Assembly (NCBI GenBank): GCA_021841935.1
Contig: JAKCDL010000005.1
Location: 68,031 to 132,030, forward strand
Direction of reading: 5' to 3'
From: Actinomycetes bacterium
GTDB taxonomy: Bacteria; Actinomycetota; Acidimicrobiia; Acidimicrobiales; Acidimicrobiaceae
Length of the DNA stretch: 64,000 bases
Shown: positions 54,039 to 63,855 of the stretch, in pieces
How positions within the stretch are numbered: position 1 is the first letter of the stretch
Layout: every line of letters starts with the position of its first letter
The notes under the pieces: generated by a model
Databases searched by the model: none
Seen by the model: only the letters and a program-made list of their open reading frames with translations
What the model was told of the DNA's origin: nothing
Position numbers and translations under genes: made by a program

Positions 54039-54835
54039 TGGCCCACTTCGACGAGACGCCTCTATACGAGGCAAGAAATATCGGCAAAAGCTATGGATCG
54101 GTTATCGCTCTGTCCGATGTATCGCTAAAGATTCACGCCGGAGAGGTGATTGGCCTAGTTGGTGACAACGGTGCCGGAAAGTCAACTTTGGTTAAGATTC
54201 TTTCAGGCGTGTATCAACCAGATAAAGGCCAACTCCTCGTCGATGGCGTTGAACACAGTTGGAAGAGCCCTCATGACGCGATGGAAGCCGGCGTAGAAAC
54301 TTTGTATCAAGATTCCGGTCTAGCTCCTGATCTATCGATCGGATCAAATGTCTTCCTCGGCCGGGAACGGATGCGACCAGGTATTTTAGGAAAGCTAGGG
54401 TTTCTTGATCAAAAATTCATGGAGGTTGAGGCTCGAAAGGACCTTGAGAAGGTTGGAATAACTATCCCAGCCTCGAAGAGGAATGTCTCACAGTTATCCG
54501 GAGGTCAACGACAGGCTGTAGCAATCGGTCGGGCAGTCGCGTGGGCTCGTAAGGTAATTCTTCTCGATGAGCCGACTAACCATCTCGGTGCCCGTCAGTC
54601 GAATGAAGTACTTGGTGTGATAAAGGCTGCTAAGGAGAGGGGCCTTGGAGTTGTGTTTATCTCCCATACTCTTCCTCACGTCCTTCAAGTAACCGACCGA
54701 ATCGTTGTTCTTAGGCTTGGACGAGTTGTAAAGGATGCTCCCACCTCTGAGTTCAACGCTGAGAGCCTTCTCGGTACAATCACTGGTCTTAGCGGTTCAA
54801 GGGTCGAAGAAGACGAGACTGAAGCCATAGCATAG
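54038..54835 (+). CDS. CUT2-type sugar ABC ATPase, single-domain (FrcA-like)
   Basis: A 265-residue ATPase. Most CUT2 sugar importers use a double ATPase of about 500 residues; this single-domain form is that of FrcA of fructose importers. Motifs: Walker A GDNGAGKST, Q-loop ETLYQDSGLAPDLS, signature LSGGQRQAVAIGRAV, Walker B VILLDEPTNHLG, switch His FISHTLPHVLQV. It overlaps the permease stop by one base. Together with the binding protein and permease it completes one importer, placed opposite the fructose PTS. Confidence 0.87.
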   Translation: MAHFDETPLYEARNIGKSYGSVIALSDVSLKIHAGEVIGLVGDNGAGKSTLVKILSGVYQPDKGQLLVDGVEHSWKSPHDAMEAGVETLYQDSGLAPDLSIGSNVFLGRERMRPGILGKLGFLDQKFMEVEARKDLEKVGITIPASKRNVSQLSGGQRQAVAIGRAVAWARKVILLDEPTNHLGARQSNEVLGVIKAAKERGLGVVFISHTLPHVLQVTDRIVVLRLGRVVKDAPTSEFNAESLLGTITGLSGSRVEEDETEAIA

Positions 54836-54958
54836 TTATCGTCTTCCGACTTTTTTCAACTCGTTTCAATCCAAGGTGAGTATGTGGATCGAAGATGAGT
54901 TGTAACGAAGTTGCAACTGAGATTATGTGGCATCTCAAATAACAACTTCCAAATAAAG

Positions 54959-54990
54959 AAGGCCCGCCCCTATCACCCGGAGCGGGCCTT
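54959..54990. terminator. Strong terminator between importer and aldo/keto reductase
   Basis: AAGGCCCGC at 54959-54967 pairs with GCGGGCCTT at 54982-54990. AAATAAAG precedes it on the plus strand, giving a T-rich tract (CTTTATTT) after the hairpin on the minus strand, so it should serve the minus-strand reductase gene and probably also the plus-strand importer. Confidence 0.75.
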
Positions 54991-55032
54991 CAGAGGTTTA
55001 TTGCACTGTGTGAATAGATTTGCGCCCTTCGT

Positions 55033-55896
55033 TTAGAAGTTGAGAACTTCAAGTCCCGTTCGCGCCGACCACTCTTCGAGGCCATCAAAGATTCTTGAGC
55101 TATCGTATGAGGATACGGCCTTGATTGTTGCGGGAAAGATGCGGTAGTCGCTAGAAGAGTTGACAAAGAGGTTTCCCGCTGACATCGCAAAGCTTACCGC
55201 TAGATCAATGTCGGATTGGTTTGAAAGTGGCTCGTACCAGCTAAAGGAATTTGACTTGATCTCTTGTGAGGGCCAATTTCCTTTTGCTACAGTTTTGATC
55301 GCCTGAATTGCAACGGAGCGATTACCGCAGAGCTCAATCAACTCGGTGACATCTGCACGGTAGTTGGAGTTTTGCAGCATTGCGAAGTTGTAGGGGAAGA
55401 GGACTGAGTCGTAGCTAAATTCACCTAGAGATTCGATATGTCGTCGAGCTACATCGAAGCCGTGTCCCGTTACCCCGATGAACTTCACCAATCCTTCGTC
55501 TCTCGCCTCCACTAACGCCTTCAATGCACCTTGTTCTGAGTGGACTAGTTCCCACTCATCTCTTAAGGTGAGGTTGTGGAGCTGGATCAATTCGAAGGAG
55601 TCAACCTTCATTCGCTCTAGCGACCTTCGAATCGATTCACGAGCTCCTTGATAGCTTCTATCTCCAGTCTTTGTTGCCAAAAAGATTTCACTTCGGTGTT
55701 CCGAGAGGAACGGCGCCATCTTCTCTTCGGCGTCGCCGTATGAGGCTGCAGTATCGAAGTGATTTACGCCTTGAGCAAATGCAAAGTTGCAGATTTGATT
55801 TGCGTACTCTTGGTCGCAGCTGCCAAGTCCTGCTGCTCCGAAGAGGATTCGGCTCGACTCGTGGCCGGTATTTCCAAAGGGCATTTTAGGGATCAT
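55033..55896 (-). CDS. Aldo/keto reductase family oxidoreductase
   Basis: From ATG 55896 the protein is 287 residues; the frame extends to 56037, but that would leave only one base to the start of the divergent glucosidase gene. AKR features: GLGSCDQEY, FDTAASYGDAEEKMAPFL (with Asp and Tyr of the catalytic tetrad), IFLATKTGDRSYQGARESIRRSLERMKVDSFELIQLHNL (Lys and His of the tetrad), and VKFIGVTGHGFDVARRHIES. It reduces an aldehyde or ketone with NADPH; the substrate is unknown. A TTGAGG site lies just upstream. A GC-rich terminator lies downstream. Confidence 0.8.
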   Translation of the reverse strand: MIPKMPFGNTGHESSRILFGAAGLGSCDQEYANQICNFAFAQGVNHFDTAASYGDAEEKMAPFLSEHRSEIFLATKTGDRSYQGARESIRRSLERMKVDSFELIQLHNLTLRDEWELVHSEQGALKALVEARDEGLVKFIGVTGHGFDVARRHIESLGEFSYDSVLFPYNFAMLQNSNYRADVTELIELCGNRSVAIQAIKTVAKGNWPSQEIKSNSFSWYEPLSNQSDIDLAVSFAMSAGNLFVNSSSDYRIFPATIKAVSSYDSSRIFDGLEEWSARTGLEVLNF

Positions 55897-55990
55897 AGCC
55901 TCAACAATATCAACTACGAAAGGACGGTTTGATATATTTTCTACTCCGATCTTCGGTGGCCGGATTTTATGGAACGATGGCAGCGCTTTC

Positions 55991-56010
55991 ACACCTCTAA
56001 ATAGAGGTGT
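55991..56010. promoter_or_regulatory. Palindromic operator candidate in the divergent promoter
   Basis: ACACCTCT-AAAT-AGAGGTGT is an inverted repeat of eight base pairs with a four-base centre, lying between the divergent reductase and glucosidase starts. It is too short and without a T tract to be a terminator; a regulator binding site is the likeliest use. Confidence 0.5.
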
Positions 56011-56038
56011 CGATAATGATGTAAACTCATAGGCCAAT

Positions 56039-58645
56039 ATGGCGTTTGACCAAAGTTATTATGAGACGGCTGAGTACAAGAGGCTTGAAAGTGCCAACGC
56101 CGGTGATGAACCGTGGCGTAGATTCGGACCCTATCTCGCCGAACGCGCCTGGGGAACCGTTCGGGAGGACTACTCCAGCCACGGTGACGCATGGCGATAC
56201 TTCCCCTTTAACGATGCAGTTTCGCGAGCATACCGATGGAATGAAGATGGAATCGGGGGGATCTGTGACGTTGAGCAAAATATCTGTTTAGCCTTTGGTT
56301 TCTGGAATGGCGTTGATCCGATCATAAAGGAGCGTTTCTTCGGTCTTTCAAATGATCAAGGAAACCACGGAGAAGATGTAAAAGAGATATACAGCTACGA
56401 AGATTCAACTCCTACTCACTCTTATATGCGCCTATCATTCAAGTACACGGTGGATGAATTTCCCTACGAGGAGATTCTTTCCGAAAATGCAAAGAGAAGT
56501 AGGGTAGATCCTGAGTTTGAAGTCAACGAGACGAAGCCGTTTATGGATGGCGATCTTTACGATATTCAGATAGAGTACGCAAAGGTATCTCCAAATGAAT
56601 ACGCAATAGAGGTCACCGTTACCAACGAATCAGATCACGATGGCACAATTCACGTAATTCCCACCTTGTGGTTTCGGGATACCTGGTCCTGGAGGGATAA
56701 GGCTCCAATGCCAGTTCTCTCCTACTACGACCAGCGCATCGTCGCTAACCACTATTCAAGGGGAACCTCGTCGTTGATAGGAGACGGTGACCATCGGATC
56801 TACTTCTGCGACAACGAAACTAACCTCAAGAAACTTTACAACCTAGACCAGTCTCCAAAGTTTCCAAAGGATGGAATCAACGACTTTATCGTCAAAGGAT
56901 CATCGACCGTAAACCCAAATCAAAAGGGAACCAAAGGTGCGCTTCACTACAAGTTGCCGTTGAAGAAGGGGGAGTCGACGTCTATACGTGTCATCTTTGT
57001 CGATGGTACAAATCGTCCAACCATTGACTTTGGTGAGCAGTTTTCGGCCATTTTGGCGACCAGAAGAAGTGAAGCCGATGAGTTTTACGACCATCTGATT
57101 CCGGCTAACGTCGACTCTGAGCGGCGCGACGTCGCTCGTGGCGCCTTTGCCGGGATGTTGTGGTCGAAGCAGTTCTACCACTATGACGTGGAGAGGTGGC
57201 TAAGTGGCGATCCAAATCAGGTCTCTCCCCCCGGCGAGCGGTTCATGGGTCGTAATGTGGCGTGGTCGCACTTTCACGCTCTAGATGTGATCTCAATGCC
57301 AGATGCGTGGGAGTATCCTTGGTTTGCGGTTTGGGACCTTGCATTTCACACAGTTACCTTGGCATATGTCGACCCAGAGTTTGCAAAGAGACAGCTGATT
57401 CTTCTCTGCCGCGAATGGTATATGCATCCATCGGGTGCTCTTCCTGCATACGAGTGGTCGTTTGATGATGCGAACCCCCCAGTTCATGCATGGGCCGCCC
57501 TAAAGGTCTTTGAGATCGATGGCGCCCGGGACTTTCACTTTCTGGAAAAGGTCTTTCATAAGTTATTGATCAACTTCACTTGGTGGGTGAATCAGAAGGA
57601 TACCGAGGGCAACAATGTCTTTCAAGGTGGATTTCTTGGCCTAGATAACATTGGTCCCTTCAATCGAAGTGAGTTGCCCCCTGAATTTGGCCGCCTCGAG
57701 CAGTCAGATGGAACAGCGTGGATGGCTCTCTATTGCCTATCGATGCTTGACATTGCAATTACCTTGGCTGAGCACGATGATACCTATGAGGACGTTGCAA
57801 CAAAGTTCTTTGAGCACTTCTGCTACATTGCTTCGGCGATGGATGCACAAGGGCTTTGGAATGAGGAAGAGGGCTTTTACTTTGACCAACTTCGACGGCC
57901 AAATGGTGAGAGCGAATCATTAAAGGCCTTTTCGATGGTTGGTCTAATAGCTGTCTGTGCCGTTAGTGTTCTAGGTGCTGATGACTTAATCTTGGTTCCT
58001 CAATTCAATCGACGTCTGAATTGGTTCATTGAAAACAAGCGGCAGTACTCAAAGGCTGTAGTTGCAAAGATTGACAGAGACGGAAAGCGTAATCTGCTGC
58101 TCGGAGTAGTGCGACCAGAGCGTTTGGTGAGAATTTTAGAGAGAGTTCTATCGGAGGAGCAGTTTCTTTCTCCATTTGGCCTCAGGGCTTTATCGAGGTT
58201 TCACAAAGATAACCCCTTAATCTTCAAAGTTGGAGATACTGAGGCACGCCTCGACTACGAGCCAGGGGAATCGTCCTCACCGCTATTTGGCGGAAACTCA
58301 AATTGGAGAGGTCCAATTTGGTTTCCGGTAAATTACCTATTCATCGATGCCCTGAGAAGATATAGCGAGTACGTAGATGGCGAGGTCACAGTTGAATTTC
58401 CAACTGGCTCTCAAAACAAGATGACCTTGGAAGAGGTTGCTAACGAACTTTCGAATAGGTTGATCTCCTTGTTTTCGGTAGACGAAAGTGGATCTCGGCC
58501 ATCTCAGCCCGGCATAAAGGGTAGTCCTTTACTCTTTCATGAGTTCTTCAATGGCGATACCGGTAAGGGCCTCGGTGCCTCTCATCAAACTGGCTGGACC
58601 GGTTTAGTGGCGAACCTAATCATCGAAGAGGCTAATGGAGACTAA
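56039..58645 (+). CDS. GH63-family glucosidase (MGL-type)
   Basis: An 868-residue protein of the bacterial GH63-like group that hydrolyses alpha-glucosyl or mannosylglycerate-type substrates by inversion. Recognisable blocks: WRRFGPYLAERAWGTVREDYS near the N-terminus, YFPFNDAVSRAYRWNEDGIGGICD, IHVIPTLWFRDTWSW, RFMGRNVAWSHFHALDVISMPDAWEYPWFAVWDLAFHTV (central conserved region), GGFLGLDNIGPFNRS, WMALYCLSML, and NSNWRGPIWFPVNYL at the C-terminal (alpha/alpha)6 barrel. No signal peptide is visible, so it is cytoplasmic. The exact substrate is unknown. It stands alone, with a short hairpin downstream. Confidence 0.85.
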   Translation: MAFDQSYYETAEYKRLESANAGDEPWRRFGPYLAERAWGTVREDYSSHGDAWRYFPFNDAVSRAYRWNEDGIGGICDVEQNICLAFGFWNGVDPIIKERFFGLSNDQGNHGEDVKEIYSYEDSTPTHSYMRLSFKYTVDEFPYEEILSENAKRSRVDPEFEVNETKPFMDGDLYDIQIEYAKVSPNEYAIEVTVTNESDHDGTIHVIPTLWFRDTWSWRDKAPMPVLSYYDQRIVANHYSRGTSSLIGDGDHRIYFCDNETNLKKLYNLDQSPKFPKDGINDFIVKGSSTVNPNQKGTKGALHYKLPLKKGESTSIRVIFVDGTNRPTIDFGEQFSAILATRRSEADEFYDHLIPANVDSERRDVARGAFAGMLWSKQFYHYDVERWLSGDPNQVSPPGERFMGRNVAWSHFHALDVISMPDAWEYPWFAVWDLAFHTVTLAYVDPEFAKRQLILLCREWYMHPSGALPAYEWSFDDANPPVHAWAALKVFEIDGARDFHFLEKVFHKLLINFTWWVNQKDTEGNNVFQGGFLGLDNIGPFNRSELPPEFGRLEQSDGTAWMALYCLSMLDIAITLAEHDDTYEDVATKFFEHFCYIASAMDAQGLWNEEEGFYFDQLRRPNGESESLKAFSMVGLIAVCAVSVLGADDLILVPQFNRRLNWFIENKRQYSKAVVAKIDRDGKRNLLLGVVRPERLVRILERVLSEEQFLSPFGLRALSRFHKDNPLIFKVGDTEARLDYEPGESSSPLFGGNSNWRGPIWFPVNYLFIDALRRYSEYVDGEVTVEFPTGSQNKMTLEEVANELSNRLISLFSVDESGSRPSQPGIKGSPLLFHEFFNGDTGKGLGASHQTGWTGLVANLIIEEANGD

Positions 58646-58710
58646 TCCTTACTCCTTAGCCGAATTCCCTCCCGCCACTTAGCGGATAAGAGGGTGTTTG
58701 GTTATAATTT

Positions 58711-58754
58711 GCAAGTTACGGAAGTGGCACTCTTCCAAAGAGGTGGCCACTTGC
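58711..58754. terminator. Hairpin between convergent glucosidase and ABC exporter genes
   Basis: GCAAGT 58711-58716 pairs with ACTTGC 58749-58754, with inner AAGTGGC (58722) to GCCACTT (58746) and CTCTT to AAGAG as alternative arms. No T tract follows, so termination is less certain. Confidence 0.45.
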
Positions 58755-58810
58755 TATCGGGGTAAGCAAAGGCAATCATTAGCACTCTCGGCGTGACGAG
58801 TGGTTTTGGG

Positions 58811-60727
58811 TTAAGCATATTGGCTTTCGTAAAGCTCTTTGTAGTAGCCGTTAGCTGCCAAAAGACTCTCGTGATTGCCATACTCTACTATTCTGCCATC
58901 TTTCATGACGATTATATGATTTGCACTTCTAATCGTTGATAGGCGATGGGCGATAATAAAGCTCGTTCTGCCCTGTCGAATCGTGGCCATAGCCTCCTGG
59001 AGAAGCATCTCTGTTCTTGAGTCAACATTTGAAGTTGCTTCATCGAGAATCAGGATTGGTGGATTGGCAATAATCGCTCTAGCAATGGTGAGTAGCTGCC
59101 GCTGTCCAGCAGAAAGCGACGTACCCATCTCGGTGACGGGAGATTCGTATCCATGAGAAAGTGTTCGAATAAATGCATCTGCCCTGGCTGCTTTAGCGGC
59201 ATCTACCACGTCACTGTCGGGATCGCTAGCGCCATAAGTGATATTTTCTCTTATGGTTCCGTCAAATAGCCAAGAGTCCTGAAGAACCATCGCAAATGCT
59301 GAGCGCACCTGGTCCCGTCCGAGTTGGCTGTAGGGTACACCGTCTATCAAAATCTCGCCTGAGTCTATCTCGTAGAATCTCATGAGAAGGTTGACGAGGG
59401 TTGTCTTTCCGGCCCCGGTTGGCCCTACGATTGCCAATTGTTCGCCAGCTTCGACGACAACGTTTAGATCTTCAATTAAGGGGGTCTCTTTGTTGTAGGA
59501 GAATGAAACTCCTCGAAGTTCAATCCTGCCGCGCATTTGAGAAGTTAGAGCTTTGGTAGATGGAATTGGCACTTCTTCATCTGCATCAAGAAGTTCGAAG
59601 ACGCGATCAGCAGAGGCTATACCCGATTGAAGGAGATTGATCTGGCTCGCTATTTGGGTCATAGGCATCGTAAATTGACGAGCGTACTGCGTAAAGGCTA
59701 CGACAGCACCAAAGGCAATTGCACCTTGCGCTGCCCTATAGCCTCCGACAACCGCAATTATAACGAAGTTGAGGTTGGAGAAGAACTGCATCATAGGTTG
59801 CACAATGCCAGAGAGAAATTGTGCCTTGTAGCTAGATTCATAGAGTGCATCGTTGTACTTGTCGAAGGTGGCCTTTGATCGCTCCGTTGCGCCAAAGGCT
59901 CGAACCAACTGATGGCCGGAGTAGCTCTCTTCGATGTGGCCGTTGATCTGACCTGTGCTTCTCCACTGTGAGACGAAGAGCCCTTGAGACTTCTTTGCGA
60001 CCCTCTTGGCAGAGAGAAGCGCTAGTGGAACGGTAATCACCGCGATCAAGGCTAGGAATGGTGAGATTATGACCATTACTAACAAAAAGATTACTATCCC
60101 CAATATCGAAGTAAGGAGTTGGCTTAGCCCTTGTTGTATGACTGTCGATATGTTGTCGATATCGTTTGCCACTCGTGACATTGTGTCGCCGTGGGACTTT
60201 GAGTCAAAGTACGATAGGGGAAGGCGGCCTAGCTTTTCTTCGACGTCTTTCCGCAGCAGTGCGGTTGCCCGTTGAGCAACTCCAGCCATGACGTAGCTTT
60301 GCCCAAGAGATAGAAGCGAGTTGGCGACGTAAAATCCTAGGGTGATTGTTAGTAGTCGATAGAGGCTGGAAAAGTCAATACCCTTTGGTATGGACGGAAA
60401 CGCGGAGACGATCGAGGCAATCTGGGAGTTCCCGCTCTTTCGCAGCACCGCTTCAACGCAAACCTTCGACCCATGGCATGCGGTAACGAGGTTGTGCATC
60501 TTTGAGCCAACTACACCATCAAAGATAACGTTGATGGCATCTCCTAAAAGTTTGGGCGCAATGGCGGCAAAGATTGTAGAAGCTATGCCGAAGGTTGCCG
60601 CTAGAAGGAAAGTACGCCTATCGGGTGCGAAGCGACGTGCCATCTTTTTGATGACGGCCTTTGAATCTATCTTCTTTTGCGTGTGATGGGCCCCTAGATT
60701 TTGAGCGCCCGCGCGCATTCCCATCAT
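58811..60727 (-). CDS. Heterodimeric ABC exporter, canonical-site half (membrane domain fused to ATPase)
   Basis: A 638-residue exporter half: a long N-terminal lead, six membrane helices (about 40-380), then an ATPase domain with Walker A GPTGAGKTTL, Q-loop MVLQDSWLFDGTIRENI, signature LSAGQRQLL, Walker B ILILDEATSNVD with the catalytic Glu intact, and IIAHRLSTIR. It starts within an ATGATG that overlaps the stop of the upstream gene, so the two halves are co-translated. Heterodimeric exporters of this type pump drugs, lipids or peptides. The substrate is unknown. Confidence 0.88.
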   Translation of the reverse strand: MMGMRAGAQNLGAHHTQKKIDSKAVIKKMARRFAPDRRTFLLAATFGIASTIFAAIAPKLLGDAINVIFDGVVGSKMHNLVTACHGSKVCVEAVLRKSGNSQIASIVSAFPSIPKGIDFSSLYRLLTITLGFYVANSLLSLGQSYVMAGVAQRATALLRKDVEEKLGRLPLSYFDSKSHGDTMSRVANDIDNISTVIQQGLSQLLTSILGIVIFLLVMVIISPFLALIAVITVPLALLSAKRVAKKSQGLFVSQWRSTGQINGHIEESYSGHQLVRAFGATERSKATFDKYNDALYESSYKAQFLSGIVQPMMQFFSNLNFVIIAVVGGYRAAQGAIAFGAVVAFTQYARQFTMPMTQIASQINLLQSGIASADRVFELLDADEEVPIPSTKALTSQMRGRIELRGVSFSYNKETPLIEDLNVVVEAGEQLAIVGPTGAGKTTLVNLLMRFYEIDSGEILIDGVPYSQLGRDQVRSAFAMVLQDSWLFDGTIRENITYGASDPDSDVVDAAKAARADAFIRTLSHGYESPVTEMGTSLSAGQRQLLTIARAIIANPPILILDEATSNVDSRTEMLLQEAMATIRQGRTSFIIAHRLSTIRSANHIIVMKDGRIVEYGNHESLLAANGYYKELYESQYA

Positions 60728-62454
60728 CTAATTGCCTCCGTCGATTCTTGCGAGGATACGATCTCGCGATATTGTTCGCAATTTGCAACTAGATCATCGT
60801 GTTGTCCAATGGCAATCAACTTGCCATCGTCGAGTACTGCAATTTGGTGAGCGTCGCGAATTGTTGAGATCCTTTGAGATATCAAGATAACTGTCTTGTT
60901 TGCAACCTTGCTGCTAAGGGCGGTCCTAAGTCTTCTATCCGTAGTTGCATCTAGTGCAGAAAAGCAGTCGTCAAAGATTAGGACTTCTCGGTCCGATACG
61001 AGCGCGCGAGCGATGGCGAGCCTCTGTCGTTGTCCGCCTGAAAAGTTAGTTCCGCCCTGGTCGACCTGATACTCGAGGCCACCATCTAGTCCCTCAACAA
61101 AGTTCATTGCTTGGGCAATCTCAAGAGCTTCATATATCTCTTCGTCCGTTGCGTCAATTCGACCGATCGTCAAGTTGTAACGAAGGCTACCCTTGAAGAG
61201 ATATGAGGTTTGAGGCGTCAGCGCTACTCGACTCCAAAGTTCATCTAATTCAACATCTCGGATATCCTGTCCCGAAAACGAGATCGTACCTGCAGTTGGA
61301 TCGTACGACCTGACGAGCAATTTTACAAGCGTCGACTTTCCTGATCCCGTGCCACCGATGATCGCTGTCGTCTTACCGAAGGGAATCGCGAGATCGAGGT
61401 TGTTGATGATTGGCTCTTCTGATCCCTCGTATCCAAATGTCACGCCCTCTAGAGTTATGTTTGCCTTCGCAGGTAGTGGTTTCGTATCTACTGCGTTTTG
61501 GACGTGCGCTTGCTTCGCCAAAACCTTTGTGATTCGTTCGGAGCACGAAATTGCACGAGGCATCAGGACGATTACAAAGACGCTCATCATCACTGAGAAA
61601 AATATTTGAGTGATATAGGTAATGAATGCGACAAGGTTGCCAACTGGCATTGAACCATTTGATATCAGATGTGACCCGAAGTAGACGACAGCAATCGTCG
61701 ATCCATTTAGAACCAGCATTAGCGATGGCATCGAAAAGGCAAAGATTCGATTCACGCTTAGGGCAGTCCTAGCGAGAGATTGGTTTGCGTCGTCAAACCG
61801 TGACTCTTCGAAGGGCACCTTGCGAAATGCACGAACCACTCTTACACCGGTGATCTGCTCACGAAGAATCAGGTTTATTTTGTCGATCTTTTTTTGAATC
61901 TGATTGAAACCAGGCACAGCTAGTCGAACCATGGCGATCACTATTGCAGCCATTACAGGTACCACTACGGCGATCACTAGCGATAGTTTTGCATTTTCCC
62001 GCATCGCCATGATTACACCTCCAATTGCCATGATTGGAGCCATTACCATCATCGTCAGCGCGACTTGAGCGAAGAGTTGTATCTGCGATACGTCGTTCGT
62101 ATTCATCGTTATCAAAGACGCAGTCGAGAACTCTGCTATGTCGTCCTCGGAAAACGCTGTGACCTTTTCGAAAATCGCGGCACGAAGGTCTTTGCCTATT
62201 CCCATAGATGCCTTGGATGCGTAGAGTACCCCAATGGCCGCTATGGCACCAATGCCAACCGTAAGGGCGAGCATGTCAACTCCGATCGATATGATCTTTG
62301 ACAGTTTGCCGCTTACAATTCCGTTGTTGATTAGTTCGGCGTTTAGGTTTGGTAGGTAGAGATTGCCTATCGTCTGTATCGTGACGACTACGAGCACCGT
62401 TAGGATCAGCTTTCGGTACGGCTTTGAAAAGCGGAATAGTAAAGATACGAGCAT
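60724..62454 (-). CDS. Heterodimeric ABC exporter, degenerate-site half
   Basis: A 576-residue exporter half with six membrane helices and an ATPase domain. Walker A is GGTGSGKSTL and the signature FSGGQRQRLAIARALV, but Walker B is VLIFDDCFSALD: the catalytic Glu is replaced by Asp, the mark of the degenerate subunit in LmrCD/TM287-288-type heterodimers. The switch region reads LISQRIS, with Gln in place of His. Its stop overlaps the partner's ATG by four bases. Only one ATP site of the pair should turn over quickly. Confidence 0.88.
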   Translation of the reverse strand: MLVSLLFRFSKPYRKLILTVLVVVTIQTIGNLYLPNLNAELINNGIVSGKLSKIISIGVDMLALTVGIGAIAAIGVLYASKASMGIGKDLRAAIFEKVTAFSEDDIAEFSTASLITMNTNDVSQIQLFAQVALTMMVMAPIMAIGGVIMAMRENAKLSLVIAVVVPVMAAIVIAMVRLAVPGFNQIQKKIDKINLILREQITGVRVVRAFRKVPFEESRFDDANQSLARTALSVNRIFAFSMPSLMLVLNGSTIAVVYFGSHLISNGSMPVGNLVAFITYITQIFFSVMMSVFVIVLMPRAISCSERITKVLAKQAHVQNAVDTKPLPAKANITLEGVTFGYEGSEEPIINNLDLAIPFGKTTAIIGGTGSGKSTLVKLLVRSYDPTAGTISFSGQDIRDVELDELWSRVALTPQTSYLFKGSLRYNLTIGRIDATDEEIYEALEIAQAMNFVEGLDGGLEYQVDQGGTNFSGGQRQRLAIARALVSDREVLIFDDCFSALDATTDRRLRTALSSKVANKTVILISQRISTIRDAHQIAVLDDGKLIAIGQHDDLVANCEQYREIVSSQESTEAIR

Positions 62455-62586
62455 TAGTCACCTGAGCTTTTGAACTACCTTCGAATCTAGTCGGAGATGG
62501 ATCTTTTGGTTGAATAGTTCAACTCCCTTGGGTACCGTTATTTCCTAGGTGGTGGTACCACGCTGGGGCGAGGTAGCTCCCCATTC

Positions 62587-63357
62587 CTAGTTATCAGTTG
62601 ATGAAGTAGTCGAAGTCGTAGATTCGCCGTCATTATTTATCACAGTGGGATCTGGCGCCTGCGTGGTTGTAGTGGTGAGCTGGTTGACGTCTGAAGACTC
62701 GCTACTTCCGGTTAATGCGGCGAACGAAACAGCTGACCAGTTAGATGAGTTATCCGTCAGAGGCGAAGTGTCGATGCAGCTTACGTTACTTCCTCCTACG
62801 TAGTAAAAGTATCCTGGTGCGACACCGCCTATTAGGTATGCGATTCCGAAGGTAGTTCCAGTCTTCGACGTTTCAAATACGCAGACGCCCATGTTGTCGG
62901 CTGGAGTTAGTACATCAATGGCGTTGGGAGTCACCGTAGAGGTGGTCGAGCCTTGGAGCGCAAGCTTTGCGGCGTAGTTGGGCTCGATACTAGCCATTGC
63001 AGATGAGTTTAGGCCCTGGTAAGTACCGTTTGCAGTGAGTTGGTAACTTGATGACGCTCTTATTAGGTTCGCAACGTCGCTTTGTGCTGACCGATCGTAG
63101 GCAGCATTCTGTGCACCGAGATAAGAAGGCACAGCTATTGCAACAAGGATACCAATTATTAGGACGACAACCATTAATTCAAGAAGCGTGAAACCTAGTT
63201 CGTCGTAGTCGTGATATGTGGTCAGGTAACTGCCTAGACGCGGCTTGGAGGCGATACTTTCACGGTTGATCGTTTCGCGGTGCATGTAAGCAAAACCATG
63301 CAACGTCGTTCGCGGAGTCCTTTTCCAAGTTTTTGCCTTAATTGAAGTGGGTTGCAC
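62587..63357 (-). CDS. Type IV pilin-like protein
   Basis: A 256-residue protein with a class III signal: ELG before FTLLELMVVVLIIGILVAIAVPSYLGAQ, where cleavage after Gly55 would leave Phe at position 1 and Glu at +5. About 55 residues precede the site if the GTG at 63357 is used; ATG 63285 would reduce this to about 31, still long. The globular part ends with LTTTTTQAPDPTVINN and a Ser/Thr-rich tail, a possible glycosylated surface region. No pilus assembly genes are nearby, so it is an orphan pilin or secretion pseudopilin. The start is uncertain. Confidence 0.75.
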   Translation of the reverse strand: MQPTSIKAKTWKRTPRTTLHGFAYMHRETINRESIASKPRLGSYLTTYHDYDELGFTLLELMVVVLIIGILVAIAVPSYLGAQNAAYDRSAQSDVANLIRASSSYQLTANGTYQGLNSSAMASIEPNYAAKLALQGSTTSTVTPNAIDVLTPADNMGVCVFETSKTGTTFGIAYLIGGVAPGYFYYVGGSNVSCIDTSPLTDNSSNWSAVSFAALTGSSESSDVNQLTTTTTQAPDPTVINNDGESTTSTTSSTDN

Positions 63358-63855
63358 AGTTCGTAATATCGAATAAATGCTTTTCGATCTTGAGATTTAT
63401 TTGGAGCGCTTTCAATAGAAAGAAGTCGTTATTGCGATTTGTAAGAGGAATGGGTCGTAGATTTGATGTAACTTTGATAATGCGTTGATCAGCTTTGTTA
63501 GATGGTGAGCGGGGAGTCCCTTAGCGCTCAATTAGTCATGTTTATGAATTTAATCTGAAGGTAAATTTTCAGGCACAATGGCGTGTAGAATGCACCTTAG
63601 GTGTCATGGCAGATAATTAATTGCAGGCTTGCCGTCGTAGATCTTTCTCTTGTTGTCGTAACGCAACTAAGTTGTTATAAACCGCGAAAGATGAAAAACA
63701 ATTGTCTTTTAGCGCTGCGATGATTTCTGTTTCCCATTGATTCAATCCTTTATGTCAAATAGCCAACAATCTGCCGGCTGGTAACAACAAGCCTTCAAGC
63801 AAGCAGATCTATCACCAGTACCCCTGTGGTATCAATATTCGTTAAACCAACCCCT
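63358..63855. other. Intergenic region with no supported gene
   Basis: About 500 bases upstream of the pilin-like gene. Nothing coding is apparent. It should contain the pilin promoter. It merges into a C-rich tandem repeat at its right end. Confidence 0.35.

Noticed and set aside
58681..58810. Small RNA gene suggested by the hairpin between convergent genes
   Set aside because: No promoter is visible and the structure is adequately explained as a 3'-end hairpin.
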